NCBI RefSeq assembly: GCF_000247695.1
Contig: NW_004624843.1
Location: 5,844,977 to 5,908,976, forward strand
From: Heterocephalus glaber
Lineage: Eukaryota > Chordata > Mammalia > Rodentia > Bathyergidae
Length of the DNA: 64,000 nucleotides
Direction of reading: 5' to 3'
Part shown: positions 31,780-43,767 of the stretch, piece by piece
How positions within the stretch are numbered: position 1 is the first letter of the stretch
Layout: every line of letters begins with the position of its first letter
Made by a program: the position numbers and the translations under genes
Notes under the pieces: generated by a model
What the model was told of the DNA's origin: nothing
Database searches by the model: none
What the model saw: only the letters and a program-made list of their open reading frames with translations

Positions 31780-32660
31780 TGTGCCTGAAGAAGAAAACCT
31801 ACAAGCGAGGACGAGGAGGGGTCTGGAGCGGGGCAGAGCCTCCTGCGGGGCGGGGAGGGGCTGGCACGCTGCACTCTCTGCGGCTGCGCGCACGGCCCGA
31901 GGGCGCCGCGGGGGACGGGGCGGAGCGTGTGGCCGCCGGCCCCGCCCCTCCCCGCCNNNNNNNNNNNNNNNNNNNNNNNNNNNNNNNNNNNNNNNNNNNN
32001 NNNNNNNNNNNNNNNNNNNNNNNNNNNNNNNNNNNNNNNNNNNNNNNNNNNNNNNNNNNNNNNNNNNNNNNNNNNNNNNNNNNNNNNNNNNNNNNNNNNN
32101 NNNNNNNNNNNNNNNNNNNNNNNNNNNNNNNNNNNNNNNNNNNNNNNNNNNNNNNNNNNNNNNNNNNNNNNNNNNNNNNNNNNNNNNNNNNNNNNNNNNN
32201 NNNNNNNNNNNNNNNNNNNNNNNNNNNNNNNNNNNNNNNNNNNNNNNNNNNNNNNNNNNNNNNNNNNNNNNNNNNNNNNNNNNNNNNNNNNNNNNNNNNN
32301 NNNNNNNNNNNNNNNNNNNNNNNNNNNNNNNNNNNNCGGCCCGGGCGGGGCGGGCGGGGCGCAGGTGGGCGCTGCTTGGGGGGCGCGGGAGGGGCGGGGC
32401 GGGGCCGCTGCGCCAGGCTCCGCGCTGCACGTTTCTGCGCCCCGGACGGGCTCTCCGCCGGCCGCTTTGTGGATGCGTGTGGAGCCCCGAAGCCATTCAT
32501 TCCCCGGTGCGGGGTCTCCCCTAGGCCTTGGGCCCCGAGAGGGAAGGGATGTGCGGCCCCAGCGGCGCCGCCTGCCCCGCGTAGCCGGCAGTGCGCACCC
32601 GCAGGGCCCCCGACTCTCCGTGGAGGACCCCGGACACCCGGCATTCGCTCCAGAAAGACG
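31780..32660 (+). promoter_or_regulatory. DGKD: CpG island, DGKD promoter and first exon region
   Basis: Very GC- and CpG-rich DNA on both sides of a 380-N gap, with clustered GC boxes (gggcggggcgggcggggcg at about 32,343; ggggcggggcgggg at about 32,391; ccccgcccctccccgcc at 31,940-31,956). No TATA box is evident. Position about 6.5 kb after SAG and on the same strand fits the promoter of the long (delta-2) DGKD transcript. Its GC-rich exon 1 (52 residues, Pro-rich in human) is not readable and is inferred to be inside the gap. Confidence 0.8.
31957..32336. other. Assembly gap (380 N)
   Basis: Lies in the core of the CpG island. GC-rich sequence drop-out is the likely cause, and DGKD exon 1 is probably lost here. 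Long open frames reported across it are artefacts of the N run. Confidence 0.95.
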
Positions 32661-34590
32661 CATGTCCTTTCTGCGGGAGGAAAGTTGCCCCCTTTTTTTC
32701 CCCATTGTGGTTCCTGTGAGAACTGCTTCTCGTTTTTGCCCCGGTGAACCCTCTCTAGGAACCGGGATTCCGTGGGCAGGTGGGCGGACAGGTGGCTGGC
32801 AGCAGGTTGGCTCCGTGGGGCAGTTCCGGCTGGCACAGGCTGTCTCATCCTGCTGCAGTGCGCTTTTCCTCCGGAGCCAGTTGGTCCCTTTACCGTGGGA
32901 GCCATTTCTTGCATTGTCTTGGATACCTCGGACCCGGGATCCCCAGGTCCTGTTGGATCCTAACGTGTTACAAACGGTTGTTGTGAGCGCCCCAGTTATT
33001 CGGCAGATACATACTGAGCACCAGTACCATCCTAGGGATAATGGTACTGGGAATGATAGAGTAGTAATAGCAGTTCTTCAGCGCTTACTCTGTGATAGCA
33101 CTTATTTTTGGGTTCGCTTTAGGCGCCTCAAATGATTAACTTAGTGTGTTGGTAGCCCAGTAAATCAGATGGTGTCTGTCATTTTCTCCTTATGAAAGTG
33201 GACATTGAAGTGCAGCGGTTAGATGACTTGCCCACGTAGTAAATGTGGATTTGGGTCCAAACCTGTCAGGATCCAGGCTAATAGAGAGATGGGAACCTGT
33301 GCAGGTAACATTACAACACGAGCGCTGTGGAAGCCCAGCGAACAAAGAAGTTCGCTGCCCCAGGAGGCAGCAGGGATAAAGATATCCTCTTATGTGGGGT
33401 CCTCAGGAATACAACTTTCCATGGAGGAAATGTTGTTCCCCATGTTCCAGAGTTGCGTCTGAAGTTTAGGCACACCTGGAAATGGCCAGAAGTTGAGTCA
33501 GCAAGTGATGAGCTTGAGTGGAATTTGGAAAAGGCTGGAAAGGTAGGTCAGGGCAAGAGTTTGAAGGGCTGGTCCCATTGGGGAGGGTTAGCTTTTTGGC
33601 TTTGACAGCACGAGGGAACCATAGAGAAGGATTCCAGGTACATGCCGGTTAGGTGCTTTCCGGAGGAGCTTGGAGGGTTGCTCTCTCTTGTTGCTTGGTC
33701 CTTTAGTGGAGCGCTGCCCATTGTGGGGTCGCCTGAGAATTACAGGTGTGAGGTCTTGGCCATAGTGAGAGAGGCTCCATTCCTCTGAGATTCCAGTACG
33801 AGTCCAGAATTTTGTTCTTCAGGAGGTGTTTCTTTCTTTCTTTCCCCCCCTAAAACAATAGCTGCTACACCAGCTGTTCTGGGTGAGGGGGAGTGTTGGG
33901 TACAATGTTAAAAATACACCCAGAGGACTAGCATTTCGGAACACAGTCACATCTGCTGTACAGATAGCTCAAGGCTGCTTTTCTTCTCGGTTGTTAGGGA
34001 TCGTCAGAGTGTGGGAAATGTGAGGTTTTCTGCGCATGCACCAACTCCCTTTTGCAGCAGAGCTGGCATTCACTAACTTCCTCTGATGTATTTGGTATCT
34101 AATAGAAATATCTAAATGCTGTGGGCTATCTTTCTGAGTCTAGCAGGAAACAAGCCCCTTTCAGTGTGGAAGCCAGAGGTAGTTGGATGCAGCTGAGCCC
34201 TGGCACAGGTGCTGGGGGAACTGAGAATGCAAACCACAGGCAGTGAGGCAACTTGGAGATGAAGCAACCAGAGGGAAACCACTGCCATCCCTAAGTGCAG
34301 GGACAAAGGGAGGAGTGAGGGTGACTGCAGGGGCAACTGGCTCTGCCAGAAGCTGGAACTACAGCGGTCCATCTGGCGAGCTTGCCGGAGGGCACAGTTG
34401 GTGCCACAAACGTCCTTAGCTCCCTTGCCTGTAGGACTCATTCTGCAGTCCATAGAGCAGAGGAGTGAGGAATGGACCTGGGGACAAGCTGGCCCAGGAC
34501 CAGAACTGTATGTATGTCAGGTTATCAAAATAATAGTCTAGTGAGAGCTTGAGCTATCTTCATTCAGGGAAAGAAGCAATTTTAAAAAAA
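32660..34590 (+). other. DGKD: DGKD intron 1, 5' part
   Basis: Mainly unique DNA, low in young SINEs for about 1.9 kb downstream of the CpG island. A MIR-type stretch is at about 33,000-33,262 (cagatacatactgagcacc ... gacttgcccacgtag). No exon recognised. Confidence 0.55.
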
Positions 34591-34592
34591 GA

Positions 34593-34696
34593 AGGCCCGG
34601 GGATTTAGCTCAGTGGTTTCACCGCTTGCTGCGCAAGTGTAAGGACCAGAGTTTGACCCCTGGTACCAAAAAAAAAAAAAAAAAAAAAAAAAAAAG
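34593..34696 (+). mobile_element. ID-like SINE with long pure A tail
   Basis: Sense copy ending GGTACC followed by about 27 uninterrupted A, the longest SINE tail in the window and a sign of a young insertion. Confidence 0.9.
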
Positions 34697-34834
34697 GAAG
34701 GCTCTTCTGACAATATTCCTCAAATTTTAATTGTAGACATGTTCCCTGGGGCTCTTGTTAAAATAGTGATCATGGCTGAGGAGGCCATAGTGGGGCCTGA
34801 GAACTTCCATTTCTAAAAAGCCCCCAAGAGAAGC

Positions 34835-35234
34835 TGTTATAGCTTGTGTCTAGCTGTCCCCCAAAGCCTCATGTGTTCATAGGTGGGGGGTTTTCAGAGG
34901 TGGGTGGATCTAGGGTATGTCACACTGGGATTGATTCATGGTGTAATGCTAGGCTCAAGGGCACTAGGATTAAGGGTGTGCGTGCTGCCTGTCCTGTGTA
35001 GCCTGGGTAAGATACAAGGGATAGAAAGAGCTGTGGTCATCCTTTGTTTGCTTGCTTGCTACATTCTGCCTGCCACGGACTGTTTCTCCTGTGATATCCC
35101 TCTGCCATGCCACCCTGCTGTGGAGCCAGCCAACTATGGACTGAAACCTCTACAAACTGAGCTAAATGAACCTTTTCTCCCTTAACTTTGGGCGTTGGGT
35201 ATTTTGTCTCAGCAACAAGAGAAGTAACTAAGAC
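34835..35234 (+). mobile_element. Rodent MaLR-type solo LTR
   Basis: 400 bp, TG...CA ends (tgttatagcttg ... ctaagaca). It holds gtcccccaaagcctcatgtg, ggactgaaacctctacaaac and aaatgaaccttttctccc, as in MT/ORR1-like LTRs of rodents. No internal region. Confidence 0.7.
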
Positions 35235-35242
35235 AGAGGTGG

Positions 35243-35269
35243 CTGCTGCTGCTGCTGCTGCTGCTGCTG
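35243..35269 (+). repeat. (CTG)9 trinucleotide repeat
   Basis: Nine pure CTG units, eight bases after the LTR end, in DGKD intron 1. Confidence 0.95.
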
Positions 35270-35467
35270 TGCTGTGAAATACACTTTGAGAAACAAGACC
35301 CTTCTTGTGAAGAGAAGCCTACCAAGCTCCAAAGAGATCTTTAGGTGATAAACTTTTTAAAACTTTCCTCCAAGTCTTTAGCAACAGTTCAGTACATGTT
35401 GATTGAAATAATCATTTGTTAGTTTAGTATTTACACATGTGTGTTATGTTTCCATGTGTTTGAACTT

Positions 35468-36455
35468 TTTTTTTGCGGTACTGGGCATTGGATTCAGGGT
35501 CTTTGCACTGAGCTGTATCACCAGGCCTTGTTTTATTTTTTCTTTTGAGACTGGATCTTGCTAAATTGCTTAGTTGCTCAGGCTGGGTTGAGGTTGTGAT
35601 CCTCGTGCCTCAGCCTCCCAGGGTGGGTGCTGGGATTACAGGCTTGTGCCACCACATCTAGCTGTGTTTGAACTCTTTAGAGTTGAAACTGTCTCCAGCA
35701 GACATGTGGGTTCATTTGAATTACCTGACCATAATACGCAATGCTGACTGCGATCTCATAGCCAGAGTGTAAGGAGTGGAGCTAATATGCAGTGCTGACT
35801 GGTAAGGTAACCAGCATATTAGATGGTATTTTGAAGTTTGAGTAAACAACAGTGTAATTCTGTGAAGCTATCATCTACTAAGATAGAGTTTAAATTATTT
35901 AAAAACTTCTAAGCTGGATATGGATCAGTATTCCCAGCTGTTTAGGAGGCTGAGGCAGGACAATTACAGTTAGAGGCTAGTCAGGCCTACCTGGTGAGAC
36001 CTTGTAACTTTCCCAAAAGTTGTCATTTTTTTCATATAAGCATGGAAGGGCTTGTATTTCAAATTTAAATGAAGCATTTTCCATTGTTAAATGAAGACTA
36101 GTAGAAAATAGGTAAAAGGTTCAAGTCTTCAAAGACTTGAAAACCAGCTTTATGAGCTGTAATTTGCACATTGCACAATTCACATTTTTTTTTTTTTTTT
36201 TTTGGCAGGGTCTCCCTTTGTAGTTCAGGCTCGCCCTGGACTCACTATGTAGCTCAGGCTGGCCTCGAACTCGAAGCATTCCTCCTACCTCAGCCTCCCA
36301 AGTGCTAGGATTACAGGTGTGTGCCACCATGCCAGGTTGAATTCACTTTTTTTTTTTTGAGGCAGGTCTCCCTATGTATTCCAGGCTGGCCTTGAATTCG
36401 TGGCAATCCTCCTGCCTCAGCCTCCTGAGTGCTGGGATCACAGGAGTGCGACATG
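35468..36455. mobile_element. Old ID and B1-like SINEs
   Basis: Old antisense ID (35,468-35,530), antisense B1-like (35,535-35,668), weak sense B1-like (35,915-36,020), and two antisense B1-like copies (36,185-36,340; 36,350-36,455). 35,670-35,910 is unique. Confidence 0.7.
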
Positions 36456-37090
36456 GTTTTTAGTGTATTCACAGTTGTGCACCTGTCAGCACAAGCGATT
36501 TTAGAACATTCTTATCACCCCATTTCCTCCCAGCTCCTCCTACCCTAGGCAACCACTGATCTCTTTTCTATGTATTTGCTAATTCTGATACAGCATGTGG
36601 TCTGTTGTGTCTGGTTTCTCTTAGCATATTTTCGACGCTCCTTTATGTTGTAGCATGCATTGGTACATCATTCCTTTTTATTGTTTGTTTTTTTTTTTTT
36701 GGTACCGGCGGTCGAACTCAGGACCTTGTGCTTGGGAGGCAGGCGGGGCGAACCACTGAGCTACATTCCTGGCCCCCTCCCCTTTTTATTGTTGAATAAT
36801 GTTACATTGTAATGATATTGCTGCACTTTATTCAGTCATCAGCTGATGGATATTTGGGTTTTTTTCCTGTTTTGGCTATTTTGGATAATGCCTCTCTGAC
36901 CCTAATGCACATTCTGTTTTGTTTGTGGGCGTGGAGGTGTGGAAGTGCCGGGCCATATGGTAGCACAGTGCTTAACACTTTGAGGAAGTGTGGGACTATT
37001 TTATAAAGTTCCCAAACCATTTTACATTCCCGCTAGCAGCATGTGAGGAAGGCTCCAGTTCTCCTCATACTTGCCAGCACCACTATTTTC
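36456..37090 (-). mobile_element. Antisense L1M 3' end with ID-like SINE inside
   Basis: L1 3'-end phrases in order (cacagttgtgcacctgtcag, taggcaaccactgatctc, gttgaataatgttac, cagctgatggatatttggg, cttgccagcaccactat). An antisense ID-like copy (36,682-36,776) is inserted. Confidence 0.75.
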
Positions 37091-37099
37091 CTGATCATA

Positions 37100-37990
37100 G
37101 CCATCCCTCCTGGGGTATCATGTGTGCTAGTCAAGCACTCTATCACTGAAGTACACCCCCAGCCCCTACAAAAGGTGTTTTTGTTTGTTATTTGTGGTAC
37201 AGGGGGTCAAGTCCAGGGGCACTTTACCACTGAGCTACCTTCCTCACACTTTTGTTTTTGTTGGTACCGGGGATCCAACTCAGGACCTTACGCTTTCCAG
37301 GCAGGCAGCGGAACCACTGAGCTAAATCCCCAGCCCTTTCTTTTCTTTTGAGATAGAGTCTATGTATTTAAGGCTGGCGTTGAACTCACTGTGTAGCTCA
37401 GGTTGGCCATGAACTTGCAGTGATCCTCCTGCCTCAGCCTTCTGAGTGCTGGGATCACAGATGTGTGTCACCATGCCTGGCCTCTCCACACATTTTTATT
37501 TTGAGACAGGATCTCATTAAATTGCTCAGGGTGGCCTTGCACTTGTGATCTTCCTGCCTCAGCCTCCTGAGTAGGTGGAATTACAGGAGTGCATCTCCAC
37601 ATCTGGTTATAAAAGGTTTTGAATGCCATTACATTATAGGATTTTCGAGCCTGAACTTTGGTGGCACATAAAATCTGTTCAGACCTGTTCCCTAATAGGA
37701 GACGTGTGATCATGGGCAAGTTTCTTCTTTTTTGAGGTACTGGGGATTGAACTCAGGATCTTGTGCCTGTGAGACAGGGGGCGGAACCACTGAGCTAAAT
37801 CCCCGGCCCTTGGGCAAGTTTCTCAACCTCACAATTTGGTTTCTTCACCAAGTGTGGTGCACACCTTGTGATACCAGCACTTGGGAGGGTGAGGCAGGAG
37901 GATTGCTGGCAGTTCAAGGCCAGCTTGGGCTATATTGTGTATTCAAGGTCAGCATGAACTATATAGCGAGGACCCCCCCCCCAAAAAAAT
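37100..37990. mobile_element. Dense ID/B1 block
   Basis: Old antisense ID-like pieces (37,105-37,165; 37,190-37,240), a fresh antisense ID-like (37,254-37,338), antisense B1-like (37,341-37,485; 37,486-37,606), antisense ID-like (37,725-37,808, gggcaagtttct repeated at its flanks) and a sense B1-like (37,845-37,990). Confidence 0.75.
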
Positions 37991-38059
37991 TAGTTTCTTT
38001 ATCTCTAAGAAGGGAAAATACTAGTTCTTGGGATGTTATAATGACAGTGTTAGCTGTGT

Positions 38060-38696
38060 GTTCATGAGCCTCAGTTTCCATATCTGCAAGATAAGTGATA
38101 AAATAGAAATGCTGATAACTCATAGAATTAAATGGATAATCTACTTGGTGTAATAGTCCCTCTGCATGGTTACTTTTTTTTTGAAACAGAGTCTCACTAT
38201 GCTGTTCAGGCTGACCTTAAACTCACTGTGTAGCTCAGTGTGGCCTTGAACTCCCAGTGATCCTCCTGCCTCAGCCTCCTGAGTGCTGGGGTTACAGGTG
38301 TGCCCACCACGCCTGGCTTAGTTGCTTTTGGTTATTGCTGTCTTTCTGATGGCTCACTTTTGAACCCTACACTGCAGTATCTTCCTGGCACTCTCTCCCT
38401 CCAGCTCAAGCCAGTCCTGGTGAGACTCGATCTCTGGCAGCCAAAAGAGCAAACACTGTAAAAACAAGTCTTGACTGAAAACTAGCCCTGAAGATCCTTT
38501 AGAGAAATTGGTAGTTTACTGAGACCTGCAGAAATGCCAGGGGTAGGATGTTGTTTATGTTATTTCATTGGTTCCGTTGACTTCAGCGATACTGGGGATC
38601 TTGATGTGGTTAAGTGCTGTGCCAGGCACCGGGCCACCCTGTGAACAGCAGTGGCTCCTAGATGGGAGCCCAGAGGTGCAGACAGAGAGCTCCAAG

Positions 38697-38734
<38 letters not shown>

Positions 38735-38735
38735 T
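38060..38735. repeat. MIR-like, B1-like, (GT)n
   Basis: MIR-like fragment (38,060-38,150; gagcctcagtttccatatctg), antisense B1-like (38,170-38,322), unique DNA, then a (GT)n microsatellite of about 17 units at 38,699-38,733. Confidence 0.7.
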
Positions 38736-39131
38736 GAAGAGTGCTTTTCGAGGGAGGGCTGTGCTGTGAGAGGCATCCACGTGGGTGTGATCTGACCTCA
38801 GGGATTTGTTCGGAGCTTCCTGGGCAGTGACTTCCGGCTGGGAAGTGAGTGGAAAGGGTAGGTGGGCTCAGGGCCTCCCATGAGCCCTTGTACCAGGCGC
38901 TGGCTCAGGGCTGCAGTTCTGTGATGGAAGTGAGTGTGGCACTGGCCACATCAGACCTTGGGATCCGGAGAGTGTTCTGTAGTGGATAGCATCTCCCAAG
39001 ACCTAGTCTTCCTGGAATCTCGAATGTGACCTTGCAGTGTCTTTGCAGGTGTCATTAATTAAGATGAAATCATCCTGAATTTAGGGCAAACTCTGATGTC
39101 TGGTATCTTTGACAGAGTTGGACAGACACAG

Positions 39132-40497
39132 AAAAAAGTCGATGGGCATGGTGGTGCACACCTGTAATCCCAGCACTTGGGAGGCTGAAGCAGGAAGATC
39201 TCCACAAGTTTGAGGCCAGCCTGAACTACAGAGTGAGATCTTGTCATAAACAAACAGCTGTGAAAATGGAGTCTAGGGTTACAGCTGTGTACCTGCAAAT
39301 TGAGATGCCAGGGCCACCAGAGCTTGGAGAGGCAAGGGGTGAACTCTTCCTGGAGCCATCAGAGGGAGGGTGGCCTTCCTGACCCTTGATTTTAGACCTG
39401 TAGACTCTAGAAAAGTGAGGCAACTGGTTTTGCTTTGCTTCTCTTTGTGGTGTTGGAGATTGAACCTAAGACCTTTGTACTGAGTGACATCTCCAATAGT
39501 CATTTTTATTTTTGGGGGGTTTCTCTATGCAGCCCAGACTGGCCTTAAACTCACAGTGATCCTCCTGCCTCAGCCTCTCATGTGCTGGGATCACACCTGT
39601 GCGTCACCACAGCTGGCTTCACTTTTGCTTTTTAAGCCTGGCAGTTGTGGTGCTTGGTCACCACAGCCTGGGACACTAACACAGGGCCTGGTCATGGTGC
39701 CAAAGGGGAAAGAAAGGGGACTGAGCTCTGTGATGCCCTGAGCATGCTGGTGGGGCTGAGGTATGAGCTTTGCCCAAGGCAGCAGTTCTGGGTGTGGCAG
39801 GCCACCAGGTGGGTTGGCATCCCAAAAAGCTGCTTCCAGGGGCTGGGATGAGAGAGAGAGAAGTTCGGAAGGACGCCAGCCCTGTTTCAGATCATCTTAG
39901 CTCTCTGAGGAGATTAGTCATCCCAGAGTGCTAGTATCTCCAGGTTCCTAACAGAAGCAAACAATCTTCCCGCACACCTGTAACCCCAACACTCTGGGAG
40001 GCTTAGGCAGGAGGGTCCCATCCAGTCTGGGCAACTTAGCGATACCTTGTCTGAAAATAAAAAAGAAGGGCCGGAGGTTTAGCTCACTGGTTCTGCTGCC
40101 TGCCTCGAAAGCACAAGGACCTGAGTTCGATCCCCAGTACCAAAACAAAACAAAACAAAAAAATGAAAAAGAAGAAAAGGGCTGAGGAAGTGTCTCAGTG
40201 TAAAGGCCCTAGTCCAATCCCAGGCCTGAAGGGAAGAACAAAAGGTAACATCCCTAGAGGGAGAGGCCTCCAGCTCCTTCCCTAAGCCAGTACATTTGGT
40301 GTCGTGCATGAAATGAAAATAGACTCAGAGGGAGAGGAAGCTGTGGAGTTAAAACCAGCAGAAGCAGCCTGCTCTGCAGACAGATCTACAAAACCTTAAT
40401 CTCAGCACTCCGGCAAGCTGAGGCAGGAGGATTGCTGTTAGTTCCAGGCCAGCCTGGACTACATAGCGAGACCCTGTCCCAACCACCCCTCCAAAAA
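39132..40497. mobile_element. B1/ID cluster
   Basis: Sense B1-like 39,132-39,245; old antisense ID 39,425-39,500; antisense B1-like 39,503-39,622; sense B1-like 39,960-40,066 joined to ID-like 40,067-40,160; old ID 40,178-40,245; sense B1-like 40,384-40,497. 38,735-39,130 and 39,625-39,955 are unique. Confidence 0.7.
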
Positions 40498-42000
40498 AGA
40501 TCTACAACAGCTGCAGATTTCAGACATAGCTTTGGAGAGAAATTAAAAAAAAATCCCAGAAAATTCTAAAATCAAAATATATAATAATCAAATTAACTAA
40601 TCAAAGGAAGAGCAGATTAGATACAGCTGAAAAACGAGTGACCCAGAAGATAACGGAAAGAAAATACCTGCAAGGAAGCCAAAGACCCAAGACCTGGTGA
40701 GATGGCCTGCTTTGTGTCCTGTTGCCACAACGGGGGTGAGAGACACGGAGCTAAGAGGGCACTTGGAGAGGCCCTGCCGAGCATTCCCACAGCTCGTGGA
40801 TGGCGCCTCGGATTTGCTGGCCTTGGAATGCGGCACACTGAGCCTCGGCACTTGGTGAGGAGATGGTGAGAACTGGAGTGGGTGGTTGGAGGCCCATTGT
40901 GGCTTCAGACAGGCTTCTCTCCAAGGAGCATTCAGGCCATGCCACGTTCTGCACAGGAACTGTGAAGCCAGCGGGCTCAGGGACGCTGACAGAACCCCGG
41001 GTTTGTGTTAGAGAATGAAAACCTTCACATGTGAAGCTGAAATGCAGACGTTTTCAAATAAACGAACAGAGTGTTCTTGCCGGCGGACCCACACTAAAGG
41101 AAACATGAAGGTTTTATGTTTGTTTTGGCAAAAAGAAAATGACCTCAGGTGACAGGTTGGAGTTGTTGGAGGGAATGAAGACGACAGGACAGGCATATAC
41201 GTAGAAAAGACCAAGTGTTGTTGACTGTAAAAATGACCTCTGTCTTTCAGGTTTAAGTGTGTGTAGGACTAGAGCACATGCATGCCAGAAAGTGGTACAT
41301 GGAGTAGAACCATTCCCCGGAGATGGAAAGAAGCAGTTCGTGTCAGGGAAGCTAGGGATGTGTGCTGTGACCTGTGTGGTGGCCACTAAAATGGTGATGG
41401 ACTCCACTAAAATAATAAATTCTAAATCCGGAAGAAGGCAAGAGAGGGAAGAAGTGGGACTTTGAACACGTGGGCCAAATAGAAATCAAACAGCCAGCAG
41501 AGTGAGACCCAGCATGTCAGTGTCACTTTCAGTGTAAGTGGATTTACATGCGCCAGCAAGACAGAATCTGGATGGGATGGGAAAACGTCACCTGACTAAG
41601 GTGTTTAAAAAAGATACACTTGGGCTGGGGATTTAGCTCAGTGGTTTCGCCGCCTGCTGCACAAGCACGAGGATCCGAGTTTGATCCCCAGTACCAAAAA
41701 AAAAAAAAGCATTAGGGGCCGGGGATTTAGCTCAGTGGTTCCACTGCCTGCCTCGCAGGCACAAGGTCCCAAGTTCGATCCCCGGTACCAAAAAAAAAAA
41801 AAAAATACACTTGAAACAAAGGAATGGGAAAATATTATGCAAAAACTAACCAAAAGAAAACTGATGTGGCTATTTTAATATCAAAGTGCATTAACGCTAA
41901 GAATATCAAATCAAGATAATACTGTTAAATGATAAAAGGCTAATTTCAGAGGTAGTAATTTAAAATTGTAAATACCTAATAACATTCTTTAAAATATGCA
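40498..42000 (+). mobile_element. Decayed L1 body (ORF1 to ORF2 region)
   Basis: The 5' part (about 40,500-40,680) has an ORF1-like look (ggaagagcagattagatacagctga). Near 41,840-42,000, aaaactaaccaaaagaaaac, gatgtggctattttaatatc and aatacctaataac match the ORF2 endonuclease region of old mammalian L1/HAL1. Frames are broken throughout. A tandem pair of sense ID-like copies (41,620-41,709; 41,717-41,806) interrupts it, sharing the target atacacttg. Confidence 0.55.
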
Positions 42001-42002
42001 AA

Positions 42003-42735
42003 AGAAGCCTGTAATCCCAGCACTTGGGGAGCTGAGGCAGGAGGATCACTGTGAGTTTGAGGCCAGCCTGGGCTGCATAGTGAGTTCAAGGCCAGCCTAC
42101 ACTACATAGTGAGACCCTGTCTCAAAAAACAAAAATAGGGCCGGGGATTTAGCTCAGTGGTTTCGCTGCCTGCTGTGCAAGCACAAGGACCTGAGTTCGA
42201 TCCCCAGTACCACCCCCCCCCCCAAAAAAAACAAAAACAAACAAAAAACATGCAAAAGGAAAGTTAACATGATTGTAATGGAAATGAAAAATCCATAATC
42301 ATAGTGGGATCTTGAACACACATCTCAGATGTAGTACTGGGGACTGAACCCAGAGCTCATTCCCACCCTTTTTATTTAGAGACAGGGTTTCCAGCTCACT
42401 AAGTTGCCCAGGCTGGGCTTGAACTTGTGATCCTTCTGCCTCAGCCTCCTGGAGTGCTGGGATCATAGGCATGTGCCCCTCAATGCCCGGCTTCCATCAG
42501 ATTTATACATAGTTCATTGTATCTTTTTAGTTTCTTCGGAATAGCTTCCTCCACTGACCTCGTTCCTCCCATGACATCTGCCTTTTATTTATTTGTTTTT
42601 TGCTGGACAGGGTCTTGCTGTGCAGTTTAGGCTAACCTAGAACTCAATGTGGCACCCAGGCTGGCCTTGAACTCACGAGGATTCTCCTCCTCAGCCCTCC
42701 ATGTGCTGGGACTATAGGAGTGCCCCACTACACCC
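42003..42735. mobile_element. B1-like + ID-like (+), then old ID and two B1-like (-)
   Basis: Sense B1-like (42,003-42,136) fused to an ID-like copy (42,137-42,240) with a C-run before its A-rich tail. Old antisense ID (about 42,330-42,372), antisense B1-like (42,375-42,492) and antisense B1-like (42,590-42,735). Confidence 0.75.
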
Positions 42736-42739
42736 TGTT

Positions 42740-43765
42740 GAACATCAGCTTTCTGAAGAAACAAGGGCAATTAGCAAATCTCTTTGTGAATTTGTCTGAT
42801 TGTTTCCTGGGGTTCCTTTTTTGTTGTTCTTTATCTTCCATTTCCTACAAACTGGAGGTGAGAGGTCTTGGAGGCCTGAGTATACTCAGGCTGATATTTT
42901 GGGCAGATGTGGATATGGATGCTTTGTGCCTTGTTGGGCAGCACCCTGCAGGAGGTGTGTCCTGCTGGCTAGTGCTCTGCTGAGTATCACTTGGAGCACC
43001 TGCAGTCCTGGATCGCTCCCGGCAGTTAGAAGGCATGTGTATTACTGCACATCTTCCTCACTGTGCAGGCCCAGCCTTGTCCCTAGAACCTCCTACCAGT
43101 GGTTTTCAGCTTTCATACCTAATATTTGAATCCATTTTATGATGAGTTTGCAAAATTGACTCCTCCCCACCCTGTTCTGCATCCCACAGTTACCTGTTGG
43201 TTTCTGTAAAGCTGTTTTCCTGCTTCCTCTGGGGAAAGATGATGTACCTCCTAAGTGGCAGGGTGATTGCTGGACCTCACTGTTTAGTCACCAGTTGTCA
43301 CAGTGAGGGTTGGCAGGCCAGTGTTTCCTTCTCTCCCTGTGTCTGAGTGCAGCTTGGGTTCGTGACAGCTCTCCTTCAGTGTTCTGCAGTCAACAGGTCA
43401 TCCTTCTGGTCTCAGCCCCATCCCTGCTTCCCGGCAGAGCCCTTCACCTATCTCCCTGGGCTTCCAGGGCTTGGGTGGTATTGGGCTTGGTCTGTATCTT
43501 CAGGATGAGGTGGAGGGGACCTGCCTGTGGGGTGATACTGCCCTTTTTCTCCATTTAGGCAGCCAGGTCTTTGTTCTCCTTTTTGAACTGGATTGGTTTT
43601 CGAGTGGTACCAGCCTCTTAATTGAGTTGGGTAGAATTCTGTGTATTAGGAGAGCAAGGTCTTCTCCAGCCTTCAGACTGTGTCTTCATTTGTTTTGTTT
43701 TGGCCTGTTCTTACTATTTGCAGGTTAGATGATCCTTTCCCTCACCAGTTTGCCCATGAACTTTT
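42740..43765 (+). other. DGKD: DGKD intron 1, unassigned T/G-rich stretch
   Basis: About 1 kb of T/G-biased sequence with no recognised SINE or exon. Similar biased DNA occurs at 44,860-45,380 and 49,500-52,250. It may be old reversed L1 5' sequence, but I cannot show this. Confidence 0.4.
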
Positions 43766-43767
43766 CT

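Noticed and set aside
31659..33135. Several open frames of 250-400 codons across the CpG island
   Set aside because: They are open only because the N gap has no stop codons; the flanks show GC-rich promoter DNA, not a protein.
41620..42240. CRISPR-like regular repeats
   Set aside because: Spaced similar units are SINE copies with A tails in a mammalian intron, with irregular spacing and both orientations.
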